NCBI GenBank assembly: GCA_002005505.1
Contig: KV908380.1
Location: 291,536 to 311,535, forward strand
Direction: 5' to 3'
Length of the DNA: 20,000 bases
Origin: Botryococcus braunii
Taxonomy: Eukaryota > Chlorophyta > Trebouxiophyceae
Of this stretch, positions 1-12,704 are shown piece after piece (positions within the stretch are counted from its first letter, which is position 1; every line of letters begins with the position of its first letter). The notes under the pieces were generated by a model, which saw only the letters and a list, made by a program, of their open reading frames with translations, was not told the DNA's origin and made no database searches. A program made the position numbers and the translations under genes.

Positions 1-130
1 TTTTCTTAAAGCCTGTCCTTGCTGATGTATCGCTTGCCCAAACGAGGTTTGTGTTGGGATAGGGGTTGGGATATATTTTTAAAAGGTGGGAGGAGGGAGC
101 TCTGTTTTTGACACCTGATGAAAGTTTACA

Positions 131-171
131 TCCTTTTTTTTTGGGGGGGGGGGGGTGAGGGGGGAAAGGCA
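131..171. repeat. T-run followed by G-runs
   Basis: A run of ten T's passes directly into a run of about 13 G's and then more G-clusters. This is simple-sequence DNA with G-quadruplex potential. The rest of positions 1-390 shows no coding exon that I can support. Confidence 0.8.
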
Positions 172-499
172 GGAGTACCGTTCCGCTGCAAAGTATTTTA
201 CCAGTCTTAACAGATAGAAAGGTATTCATTTCTCCAGTGGGCACGGGGGTTTTTTGGTATGTACAGTTCTGAAATTCGTACAGTAATCAGCGTCTGCATG
301 GTGCCCTTGATCCCACAATATGCCCAACCTCTACAGGGCCTGAATGCAATCTCTGATTTAGTGTCACCAGGGCCTCAGGGCTCGGTCTTTTGACCCGCTC
401 TACCAGCTTTCTTGTTTTTTCTGTTGGTGGGAGTCATCGGCGGTGTGGAGGTACATGGCGGGGGGGGGGGGGGAAGGGGGGGAGATTTGGGCAGGGGAC

Positions 500-770
500 T
501 AAGAGGTACGAGTGGACTGAGATGTACGAGTGGACTGAGATGTACGAGTGGACTGAGCAGTACAAATGGACTGAGAGGTACGAGTGGACTGAGATGTATG
601 AGAGGACTGAGATGTATGACTCATACATCTCAGTCACTCGCTATGGGTGGACTGAGAGGTATGGACATACGGTATGAGTGGACTGAGAGGTACATGTGGA
701 CTGAGATGTACAAGGGGGCTAAGCAGTACAAGGGGACTGAGAGGTGGGAGTGGACTGAGAGATATACGTG
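500..770. repeat. 18-bp minisatellite (GTACGAGTGGACTGAGAT-like)
   Basis: About 14 imperfect copies of an 18-bp unit. Because 18 is divisible by 3, all copies stay open in one frame and would encode Tyr-Glu-Trp-Thr-Glu-Met-like hexapeptides. The array ends about 18 bp before the splice acceptor of the TMBIM exon at 788, so it most likely lies in the intron before that exon. The open frame looks like a by-product of the unit length. A 15-bp-arm palindrome (605-635) interrupts the array. Confidence 0.85.
605..635. repeat. Inverted repeat inside the minisatellite
   Basis: Arms 605-619 and 621-635 are perfect 15-bp complements around a single base (core TATGACTCATA). To the right of the centre one unit runs in inverse orientation, so the minisatellite contains a local inversion. 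Confidence 0.8.
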
Positions 771-787
771 GGGCGGTACGGTTGCAG

Positions 788-2763
<1,976 letters not shown>

Positions 2764-2881
2764 AGCGAGGCCAGGAGCCGCACTCCATGCGCTGTGGATC
2801 AGCATCCTGCCCCACAGCGCGCTCCAACCTACCTCTCTCCCTAGTGCAAGGGATCCGGGTGCCCACGTGATGCGCCTCAAT

Positions 2882-3460
2882 CTACATCCAGCCTTCCACT
2901 CTATGAACTTGTGCATGGTTCCTTGTGCTTGGTTGGGCTTGGTTCTGTCCCATACGTGGTGACTGGCATACATATTTACCCATTTTGAGCGGCCGCAGAC
3001 GTTTTTTTAATGTCTGTGCATGCATATACACACCTGTATATTTCAATGTACGCCCTGCCCCATGGGACGTGACTTGCCTGTCTCCTCTAGTAGCCGGCGG
3101 TTCTCTTATTAGCATCGAGGACTGGCGGTGCGCTGGTGAATGTACAGTTCCGCAGTTCGGCGGAACAGTAGCATGTATGGTCGTGCTCAGGCTGAACACA
3201 GTTTGCGGGAGTTCGCCTTGGTTTGTTGTGTATATACCGCTAGGGAGGATGAGGAAAGGGAACAAACCGGAAGCCGCGTTGCAAATCTGCAAATGAAACG
3301 ATCTATGAAATAAGGTGCCGTGCTGCGCAATTGTTGTTGATGTAAGGATACAAGATGCAGTGCTGTGATTGTAGTTGTAGTTGTTGAGCCATCTATTGGC
3401 ATGGTAAGGTATAGGTGGACACGTGCCTGCCTGTGACATGGCCACACGTGCATTACACAT
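2882..3460 (-). CDS. Unrecognised 192-codon open frame, doubtful gene
   Basis: An ATG at 3460 opens 192 codons in sequence that is not simple-repeat DNA, which is longer than chance usually gives at this base composition. The translation is rich in Thr, His, Asn and Arg, has no obvious membrane segment, and shows no motif I recognise. A plus-strand frame is also open over 2925-3296, so low stop density in both directions may be a compositional effect. It lies just downstream of the TMBIM gene, on the opposite strand, and could be a shadow in that gene's 3' region. I assign no function. Confidence 0.15.
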   Translation of the reverse strand: MCNARVAMSQAGTCPPIPYHANRWLNNYNYNHSTASCILTSTTIAQHGTLFHRSFHLQICNAASGLFPFLILPSGIYTTNQGELPQTVFSLSTTIHATVPPNCGTVHSPAHRQSSMLIREPPATRGDRQVTSHGAGRTLKYTGVYMHAQTLKKRLRPLKMGKYVCQSPRMGQNQAQPSTRNHAQVHRVEGWM

Positions 3461-3582
3461 AATGGAACCCCCTTTGCGAGCATCACAATTGTTGCCTGCT
3501 GGATTGATTGCCTAGGAGCTTCATGACCATGCGATTTCCTGTGAGTGGAACCAGCGGGTCGTGGTGCCTCTGTGCAATCCCG

Positions 3583-3700
<118 letters not shown>

Positions 3701-3793
3701 CAAGAAAAGGGAGGGGGGTGGGAGAGGAAGAGGGGGGGGGGGGGGAGGGGAGGGAGAGAACGGGTGCGGGGTGTATTCAAAGTACTGCTGGTA

Positions 3794-3858
3794 CGGTTTT
3801 CGCATGCGATCTCACAAGAAATGTTCATGCTCACATCAGCGGTCCCATGCGAAAACCG
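3794..3858. repeat. 13-bp-arm inverted repeat
   Basis: CGGTTTTCGCATG at 3794-3806 is the exact reverse complement of 3846-3858. It lies just before the larger fold-back at 3873-3938. Confidence 0.7.
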
Positions 3859-3872
3859 CAACATCTTGACAC

Positions 3873-3938
3873 ATGGCGCCCGTACAACGTGAGGACGGTG
3901 AATAGCTCTTCACCGTGATCATGTTGTACGTGCGCCAT
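3873..3938. repeat. Fold-back hairpin, 30-bp arms, 6-nt loop
   Basis: Arms 3873-3902 and 3909-3938 are complementary at 26 of 30 positions around TAGCTC. The outer part (ATGGCGC, CGTACAAC) and inner part (ACGGTGAA) are intact. It could be a small MITE-like fold-back or a transcribed hairpin; sequence alone does not decide. Confidence 0.7.
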
Positions 3939-4110
3939 ATGTTTGCATTGTACCAAAACTTTGATACAGCATCCTGCATTTATAACTAGACAGGTTAGCA
4001 GTATCTTGCGCAAGTGACACTAGAAGAGTCCCCTACCGCAGTAACATATATTGCACACCATTAGTCCCCAAGCTCTAACCTTCAAACATCGTCCGCGATA
4101 CGACTTCCCA

Positions 4111-4421
4111 CTACTTATAGGGGGGTGGGGGAGAAAACACCACATCTGGTGGAGGGGGAGAGTCCAAAGGAGGTGGGGGCGAGTTCACCTCTGTTGGTGG
4201 TGGGGGAGAATCCACCGGAGGGGGAGGAGAGTCCACCACATCTGGCGGTGGGGCAGAATTCACCACATCTGGTGGTGGGGGAGAGCTCACCGGAGGGGGA
4301 GGAGAGTCCACCACATCTGGCGGTGGGGGAGAATTCCTGCATCAGGCGGTGGAGGAAAGTTCACTACATCTGGTGGTGGAGGAGAATTCACCGGTGGGGG
4401 AGGAGAGTTCATGAACTTCAT
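4111..4421 (-). pseudogene. Extensin/pherophorin-like Ser-Pro4 repeat array with a frameshift
   Basis: On the minus strand an ATG at 4421 starts MKFMNSPPPPVNSPPPPDVV. The frame is lost near 4337-4344, where one repeat unit is 1 nt shorter than its neighbours (8 nt against a consensus of 9 between GAATTC and GGCGGTGG). After the shift the Ser-Pro4 pattern resumes, in units such as DSPPPPV and NSPPPPLD, and ends FSPPPPYK with TAG at 4111. Ser-Pro4 blocks are the hydroxyproline-glycosylated motif of plant and green-algal wall glycoproteins. Without a signal peptide or globular domain this could be a wall-protein exon, a degraded fragment, or a 27- to 30-bp minisatellite that happens to encode Pro. 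The shift may be a real mutation or an assembly error. Confidence 0.4.
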
Positions 4422-4504
4422 GGCCTTGTGCCTGCTTCAGTGTGTTGACGGCAATACACTGAATAACCAGTCGAGCCAACTAAGGTCGCACAGCACCTTT
4501 AAAA

Positions 4505-4590
4505 TTAAGAGTGAAGCCTATTCTAACCGCATACCATAAATCCATCATGCAGGGACGCGGAATCCAGGGGCCAAATATTCAAGGTGATAA
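4505..4590 (+). repeat. Dispersed motif copy 2 (longest form)
   Basis: Contains AAGAGTGAAGCCTATTCTAA, CCGCATACCATAAATCCATC, ATGCAGGGACGCGGAATCCA and GGGGCCA. The copy on the minus strand at about 7270-7360 matches it through the GCGGAATC-AGGGG section, so the shared unit is at least 75-80 bp. It abuts the GT/GA microsatellite that starts at 4591. Confidence 0.7.
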
Positions 4591-5390
<800 letters not shown>

Positions 5391-5426
5391 TTGCAATTAT
5401 TCATTCTACATGTAGTTTATATGAAA

Positions 5427-5456
5427 GAGTGAAGCCTATCCTAACCGCACACCAGA
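5427..5456 (+). repeat. Dispersed motif copy 3 (short)
   Basis: GTGAAGCCTATCCTAACCGC followed by ACACCA, then diverging from copy 2. It lies 40 bp after the end of the GA tract, in the same orientation as copy 2, so the two bracket the microsatellite as direct repeats. Confidence 0.7.
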
Positions 5457-5655
5457 TAAGTTAAATGTATCAGTGTATAACTGTATTCAATACAGACCAC
5501 GTCTCATGCATGCGAATGTATACTACCCAGGGTTCGATAACTTGACACACAGGCACAAAACGAATGACGGAATTAGAAAGAGAAAGGGGGAATGGGGGGG
5601 GGAGGGAGGACCCGAGGAAAGGGGTAAGAGAGAGACCAAACCCGGGGAGGCTGGA

Positions 5656-7183
<1,528 letters not shown>

Positions 7184-7269
7184 CATCCATCCCCCACTAG
7201 TTCCCCCTCTCTTTTCCTTTCACCTCTTCCTTTGCGCCTCGCTCACCCTGTGTCGTCTTTCACCATATG

Positions 7270-7362
7270 TTTTCCAATATCACTTTTCCTACCTGACCCC
7301 TAGATTCCGCGTACCCGCATGACGGATGTACGGTGTGCGGTTGGGATACGCTTCACTCTTAC
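7270..7362 (-). repeat. Dispersed motif copy 4
   Basis: The minus strand reads AAGAGTGAAGCGTATCCCAA, CCGCACACCGTACATCCGTC, ATGCGGGTACGCGGAATCTA and GGGGTCA, aligning along its length with copy 2. A GA tract (CT on the plus strand) lies about 90 bp beyond its GCGGAATC end, the same side as in copy 2. Confidence 0.7.
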
Positions 7363-7716
7363 TAGTAAGTGAAGAAGTTACAACTCGGTTGCGCGGCTTA
7401 TGGAGATGGCAATGTTTTGCCTGGGGCCAGTGCGAGTGGGCACGCGGAGAGGTTCCAGCCGAAAAGGAGTTGCAGCCACAACACAAAGGGACTACGTCAT
7501 TGCCCCAAGCGCAAGCAGGTGGTTGATGACGTGGGGAAAATTATGGTTATGGCCAACAAGATCTTATTTGTCACGTGAACACCGTGGCATGTCACAGCAT
7601 CGTTCACATCTAAGCGTGGTTTTACCCGACATCGCATCCCCCACGGCCACACCCTTTTTGGGTTTCTTTTACTCACACCGAATATACTCTTGTTGCTTTC
7701 ACTATTTTATTTTCAG

Positions 7717-7810
7717 GCTTGTCTTGTACTCCCAAGCATACGGCGGAGTCCGAGCCAGGGGTTTGTCCGTAAATTTCCGGGATGGGTTGATGGACCTCGA
7801 AACAGATTAA
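7717..7810 (+). CDS. Possible terminal coding exon, unrecognised
   Basis: A pyrimidine-rich stretch, ACTATTTTATTTTCAG, makes a strong-looking acceptor ending at 7716. The frame after it reads LVLYSQAYGGVRARGLSVNF and RDGLMDLETD to TAA at 7808-7810. I see no family motif and cannot place the preceding exon. The call rests on the acceptor plus a protein-like short frame, so it is weak. Confidence 0.22.
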
Positions 7811-7853
7811 TCTTGTGAACATTCATGAGATGTTTGTTCAATTGCATATCCCT

Positions 7854-8162
7854 CTATTTCCATTTGGTACTCATGAAGCCGAGGAGGTACGCTTCCGATC
7901 TGGGTCGTTGATCGCTTGACGCTTGCAAAACACGAGCGAAAGCTGTTGTGTTGAAACGCTTGTTCTCCAGTGAACTAATACAAATGTCAATATGCTCCCG
8001 TTTCTTGCGAATGATATCTGGTATGGGGACATTTCCATGTTTCGTAACGAAAACCCCGGATTTACGTGCACCACTACTGCTCTGCAGGCATTTCAAAGAA
8101 CTTCCTGTACTACGATGATAGACAGATTCTGGTGAGGCAGACGTTTTGTCGTGGCATGGCAT
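7854..8162 (-). CDS. Unrecognised 102-codon ORF
   Basis: An ATG at 8162 opens 102 codons to a stop at 7854. The product is basic and mixed-composition, with a plausible helical part around residues 50-85 (IPDIIRKKREHIDICISSLE), no membrane segment, and no low-complexity bias. I do not recognise a family. It could be a single-exon gene, an exon, a transposon relic, or chance. It converges with the possible exon at 7717-7810. Confidence 0.25.
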   Translation of the reverse strand: MPCHDKTSASPESVYHRSTGSSLKCLQSSSGARKSGVFVTKHGNVPIPDIIRKKREHIDICISSLENKRFNTTAFARVLQASSDQRPRSEAYLLGFMSTKWK

Positions 8163-8717
8163 GGCTCCACATGGGCTAGTGTATTGTCGGAATCACAACG
8201 TTGATAGGAACGCATGTCCGGGCACGAATTTCTCATTTTGACTGTGTTATACGAAGGAGTTTATTGCTGTTTGTCTATGTCCTGAGCTGGGTGGCGGAAG
8301 GTGGCGGAATAATCACCGTGCCCGGTTCGATGGCAAGCACGCGAGGCATTGGACATCCAGTTATTACAGGTCTTCTTTATACAATATTAGCATCTTGTAT
8401 GATAATGGTATGGTCTCCCATCGAACACTAGTCCCTGGGGACAGATGTAGGGCTTGGTTCCAATCCTCGCACTTCATCACCCACACTTGAGCTCCATCAA
8501 TTGCTTAGACCATGTTCTTCAACTTCGGCCCAAGTAACGACATCCTTGTGATCTGGACTCAAAACTCCTTGGAAAACTCCCCTTAGCCACAGGAAACCTT
8601 CTGGAGAAAGGTCCCTTACCACTGAGTGCGCGTTGTACATTGTCCAGGTTCTATTTCTGAGCTTCTTCTCCAATTATAAGGATATTCGAAATACCCTTGT
8701 GAGTTTTCCTCGTGCAG
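8163..8717. other. Unassigned interval
   Basis: A 76-codon plus-strand frame (8201-8431) contains hydrophobic stretches but no motif or convincing splice borders. Nothing else is recognised. If the membrane-protein gene at 8718-10043 has more exons, some should fall here or further left. Confidence 0.4.
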
Positions 8718-10043
8718 CATTTGCAGCGCATGTGTTGGCAAGGTCACCAGAGTTCCTTGAAGGCCGCATTGCTTTCCTCTTTGGAAGTGCATCATACAAT
8801 AGCACTACCTGGCTGGCATTCTATCTTCTCATGTGGCTTACATGCGCTTCCCTGCTTTTCATCTATCCGGTATGATTCAACTTTAAGTCGCTCTTCTCAC
8901 AAGGAACAATTCGTGCGGGTGCGCGCGTGTGGTTGACAATTCGTCCCCACCAAACTCAAAGTTGGTGGTGTTTGTCCAGTCAAACATTTGTACCAGGTCA
9001 TTATTTCCTCTGCAGTAAGCACTTTGTGTCAACATCAACGTGTGTATTTAATATTAAGAATGAATTTCCGGCCAAAACTGTCTACTCTGGTCAACAAAGA
9101 GTGCCAGAGTCAGCGCTGTCAGTCTACACAATGCTGCCTTGCAAGTTAACAGATTCCAGTGGCCAATAGTGTGTATCAAGCTGTGTGTGGCGCAAGCCGA
9201 ACATCAACATCAGGTCAACAATGCTTTCTGCCCACTGTCCATTTTCCAACAGTGTCTCTCTGGAAGTCAGCAGTGTGTCAGTAAGTCACGACTGCCTCTC
9301 CAGCAACAGTGTATGGTTCTGCCCATGCAGAGCGTAACCGGAAGCCCAGTGGTTTTAGAGCTTAAGGTGGAGCATATCCTAACCGCAAATGAATATGTGA
9401 AGCAAACCCTAACCGCAAACCACAGAGTGAGGCATATCCTAACCGCAAACCAAACGGTGAAGCAAACCCTAACCGCAAACCAAAGAGTGAGGCATCCTAA
9501 CCGCAAACGACGTGGATTTGTGCGCAGGGTGCTTGCGGAGGGCTCCATCAATCCCTTTTCACGTGCGTCGTCGGGCTGATGCTGCTCAAGGGCCGGCGGA
9601 GCTGCCACGCGGTATCGCTCGGGACCACTCACCGAGAATTCGTGCCCCTCGTTGCGTCAGCGGAAGAAGCCTGTGCCCGTCTCTGCCATCCACTGAACTC
9701 CCTCGCATCGCCAATGATGCAGCACGTGTGCAATGTTGCCTGTTTAGGCCCCATGCGTTTTGTCGCTGCGGCGGGCGAGGGCCTCGCCCGCCAACTCACC
9801 TCCCACAACTGCTGCGCGGTGCACGGCATCGTCTGCACGATTGGCGGCTTTGTGCTGCCCGTGCTCATCAAGTACCTGAGAGAGCTGGTTGCTCGAAAGT
9901 CGTGGGCGCTGCAGGCATTGCCGGCACACATGAGTGCGAGCGGGCTGGCGCCCAAAGAACTGGCCATCCTTCGCTGGTCCTTCGGGGTTGTCAGTGCATG
10001 CTTCCTCATCGTCGTTTTGCCAATTCACACCGCCTCAGGCTGA
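8718..10043 (+). CDS. Putative multi-pass membrane protein, last two exons, unrecognised family
   Basis: Exon a (8718-8869) follows a TTTTCCTCGTGCAG acceptor and includes FLFGSASYNSTTWLAFYLLM and WLTCASLLFIYP before donor CCG|GTATGA. Exon b (9528-10043) follows acceptor TTTGTGCGCAG and runs in frame to TGA at 10041. Exon a ends and exon b begins in phase 0, so they join cleanly across a 658-nt intron. Hydrophobic segments are WLAFYLLMWLTCASLLFIY, SLFTCVVGLMLL, CAVHGIVCTIGGFVLPVLI and WSFGVVSACFLIVVLPI, suggesting at least four membrane passes. Exon b is GC-rich compared with its surroundings, as expected for coding DNA here. I do not recognise the family. A first ATG inside exon b (9579) would allow a shorter one-exon reading. 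The 46-bp tandem array starts just past the stop. Confidence 0.45.
9367..9510 (+). repeat. 30-bp tandem array of the dispersed motif
   Basis: Copies start at exactly 9367, 9397, 9427, 9457 and 9487. Each carries GTG(A/G)(A/G)GC and CCTAACCGCAAA. Units 1, 3 and 5 have GCAT..CCT while 2 and 4 have GCAAACCCT, giving a 60-bp higher-order unit. The last copy is 3 bp short. The array lies in the intron of the putative membrane-protein gene and ends about 17 bp before its acceptor. Confidence 0.85.
9770..9792. repeat. GC-rich hairpin within coding exon
   Basis: Arms GGCGGGCGAG (9770-9779) and CTCGCCCGCC (9783-9792) are perfect around GGC, in exon b of the putative membrane protein. Probably coincidental with Ala/Gly/Arg codons. 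Confidence 0.6.
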
Positions 10044-10076
10044 TCGGTGGCAGTTTTTGCCAACCCACACCGCCCA

Positions 10077-10366
10077 AGGATGAAGAGTGGCAAATGCAGG
10101 TTTTGCCAACCCACACCGCCCCAGGATGAAGGGTGGCAAATGCAGGTTTTGCCATCCCGCACCGCCCCAGGATGAAGGGTGGCAAATGCAGGTTTTGCCA
10201 ACTCGCACCGCCCCAGGATGAAGGGTGGCAAATGCAGGTTTTGCCAACCCGCACCGCCCCAGGATGAAGGGTAGCAAATGCAGGTTTTGCCAACCCGCAC
10301 CGCCCCAGGATGAAGGGTGGCAAATGCAGGTTTTGCCATCCCGCACCGCCCCAGGATGAAAAGTGG
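10077..10366. repeat. 46-bp tandem repeat array
   Basis: Units begin at 10077, 10123, 10169, 10215, 10261, 10307 and a partial at 10353, with consensus starting AGGATGAAGGGTGGCAAATG and containing CAGGTTTTGCCAACCCGCAC. Copies differ by one to three substitutions. Diverged half-units continue left to about 10015, overlapping the last codons of the upstream ORF. Since 46 is not a multiple of 3, the array is open in rotating frames on the minus strand, which explains long Pro/His/Gly-rich shadow ORFs there. Confidence 0.92.
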
Positions 10367-10387
10367 CAGGATTGATGAATAGCCCAT

Positions 10388-10606
10388 CTACTGTAAAAAA
10401 GTCACAAAGTCAGTCAGCTGTTCTGGGTCAAGAGCTCTTGCAAGAGCGTTGAGGGAAAAGCAAATCCTGAGACCTTCCATGCGGGGCAGCTCTAAAGAGG
10501 CCAAGTATACAAGGTATGCGTGCAGCGCCAGCGCTGCAAGCATATGGCCTCCACATTCGAGATAGGTGGGAGAGGCAGAGTACCGTCGCGCAGTGGACTT
10601 GCTCAA
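10388..10606 (-). CDS. Possible terminal exon on the minus strand, unrecognised
   Basis: The minus-strand frame has no ATG at its left limit, so it would be an exon rather than a whole gene. It reads through ECGGHMLAALALHAYLVYLA, LELPRMEGLRICFSLNALAR and ALDPEQLTDFVTFLQ to TAG at 10388. The composition (Leu/Ala-rich amphipathic or membrane segment, then a mixed tail) looks like real protein. I recognise no family. It would converge on the plus-strand gene ending at 10043, with the 46-bp array between. The acceptor and upstream exons are not identified. Confidence 0.3.
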   Translation of the reverse strand: MSKSTARRYSASPTYLECGGHMLAALALHAYLVYLASLELPRMEGLRICFSLNALARALDPEQLTDFVTFLQ

Positions 10607-11338
10607 TCGATGTCATCCCATTAAAGGGCACATTTAAGCGCCCTCAGTAATGGAAAGAAACGGCATTTGGGCTGGTGTTATGTGCTCCATTCCCAAAGTT
10701 GGCAGATTGCTACCCAATTGGCACGTTGCCCCCTGATTTACATCAATGTTTCAGTTTTGCAATCTGAAGCTCTGTGGTCGCTATGTCTGTATAGGTTGCA
10801 GATTTGGCCAAGATATGGAATCTTTGCATCAAATCTTGGTACTTGAAAATCCATCCGACCCATGGGCCAAGATATATAATCCAACCCATGGGCCAAGATA
10901 TGGAATCTTTGCATCAAATCTTGGTACTTGGAGCTCCATGGTCGACAATTTGGCACATTTACCGGTACCCAGTCATCCGAATGGATCCACTGGCCCCGGC
11001 TGGGTGTTCAAGCCAGGGACCATGCCAAGTGTCACCCAGAATGTCCCGTTACCTTCACAATGATTATAACGAAATGGTGGGAAATGATTTGATGCGCTTT
11101 TTAACCAAAGCAAATTGGTTTCCATGGTAAAATGGCGAGCTGAGGCTGGGGGAGTGTTGAAGCTGCGGGATGTTTGTTATGCCAGGACATGCGTACATAT
11201 GTTGGCAAATATGAAACTTAAAAATGAACATTCGGACTCTGAACACGGTCCCTAGGGGCTGGGCTCATGTCGAACAAACCCCAGATTTGCCCATACTGGC
11301 GGCAAAGGGGACAGTCAGGACACCCCCTTGTTGTCTTT
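10607..11338. other. Unassigned interval with a direct duplication
   Basis: No supported exon. GCCAAGATATGGAATCTTTG plus about 19 following bases occurs at 10807-10845 and again at about 10893-10931. A third partial copy (CCCATGGGCCAAGATAT) sits between them. Confidence 0.6.
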
Positions 11339-11395
11339 GCTGACGTCTGTAGACGCCTGGGTTTGGCGTCTACAGACGTCAGCAGCTGTACAGCT
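11339..11395. repeat. Perfect 19-bp inverted repeat plus adjacent palindrome
   Basis: Arms 11339-11357 and 11365-11383 (GCTGACGTCTGTAGACGCC and its complement) are perfect around a 7-nt loop, TGGGTTT. The 12-bp palindrome AGCTGTACAGCT follows immediately at 11384-11395. Confidence 0.85.
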
Positions 11396-11951
11396 GTCAC
11401 ATGAGATGGTATCGTGGATTTGTGGGTTTACTTTCAGCGAGTTGGTTGTTAAAGAAACACACAGATCTGAGTCTCTAGACTCTACATTCGGAAAGGTGCA
11501 CCGGCTATTTCGAAAAAGTGTGGCCGGCTAGGCGTTTAGAGGGTGGTCAGAGGAACTTCAGAGGCTCTTAGTTTTTCTGACACCTCTGAAGTAGGATTCT
11601 ATGCAGGATTGTAAAATCCTGTAGAATCTTTAGATGAATGATGTGGGTGGTCGCTAACTCTTCAAAATGGCCTGCACGCAATTCTGTTGGCTCGATCCTG
11701 TAGACAATATTAATCTACGTCGAGTGGAGTGTGACATAAGGGAATGGACAACATTTGAATGCACCACTCGGGCATAGGAAATGTGTGGGTTGTTTCGCGT
11801 TCGGTCGGAGTCCCCACACATTTTTGAAAGCGAGCTTGCAACCGTCAATTGACGGTTTAGACAATTTCGAGGTTTGTTCTGAGATGTCTGCATCAGCAGA
11901 GTGTTTCCGAACGAGCGGTCTTGGGCATTGATATGCCAGCGGAAAAACGGA

Positions 11952-12070
11952 ACGGCCAGCTGGAACAAGGACTGTTCCAGTGTTGGCTGGTCCTATCTTC
12001 AGGGTTTAGGAGTGAGCGTTGAGGGTTAGGGATAGCGCTGGTCCTAACTCTAGGGTTTAGGATTAGGGTT
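11952..12070. repeat. Degenerate TTTAGGG-like interstitial repeats and a small hairpin
   Basis: AGGGTTTAGG occurs twice (about 12000 and 12053), with related GAGGGTTAGGG and GATTAGGGTT between and after. This resembles plant-type telomere repeat sequence in scattered, decayed form. A hairpin, CTGGAACA-AGGAC-TGTTCCAG, lies just left at about 11959-11979. Confidence 0.5.
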
Positions 12071-12603
12071 CAAAAGGAATAGCGTAACATCGGAACAGTT
12101 CCATTGAAACAACTATATGTTCCGTTGGCATACTCTCGTCTTAGGCCTTTGGCCTGGCCTGGCTAACAACAGGAGGGACGTGCACGTATTATGCGAATTG
12201 TTTGGCGGTAAAGATTGTTGTGCGAGCGCTGCGCAGGCTCACACATGGCATCCACACCGTGGTGGGTTGCTTGCTTGCTTGGTGTCCCACATTGGTATGC
12301 ATATTTGCTATCCAATCTGGGGCTTGAAGCTTGTCAACTCGAGCTTGTCGGTCGAAGTTCTGTCAATTGAAGCTCGAAGCTTGCAGGATGCAGTAATGCA
12401 TATGCTGATGATGCGTTTTGCTTTAATTTTCTGCCTGGTACTACATATCATGGACGGGCGGGTTTCTGTGCCTCTTGCGAGTCACGGGCTAAAGCCTGCA
12501 AACTGCTTCAGCCATTAATTGTTAGCAGGCGTGCAGGCTGCAGTTGTGCTTGTATGTGCAGGTCACGTCCAGCGCTGGCATCTTATCGATATCGATCTTA
12601 TCG

Positions 12604-12704
12604 ACCTGACGATGATCAGTTGCTGGCGATGATGACAGCTAATGATGATTAGCATCTGATCATCATTAGGTGTCATCATCGCCAGCAACTGATCATCGTC
12701 AGGT
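12604..12704. repeat. 46-bp-arm inverted repeat, 9-nt loop
   Basis: Arms 12604-12649 and 12659-12704 match at 45 of 46 positions around TAGCATCTG. The right arm is built from the same sequence as the adjoining 33-bp tandem repeat, so the left arm is an inverted copy of that repeat. Confidence 0.88.

Noticed and set aside
9367..9510. CRISPR array
   Set aside because: Units are contiguous 30-bp tandem repeats with no unique spacers, and the DNA is eukaryotic.
10006..10387. Three overlapping minus-strand ORFs rich in Pro, His, Gly and Cys
   Set aside because: They are frames of the 46-bp tandem array, which rotates through all frames.
12000..12070. True telomere or chromosome end
   Set aside because: Only a few degenerate TTTAGGG-like units are present, embedded in unique sequence on both sides.
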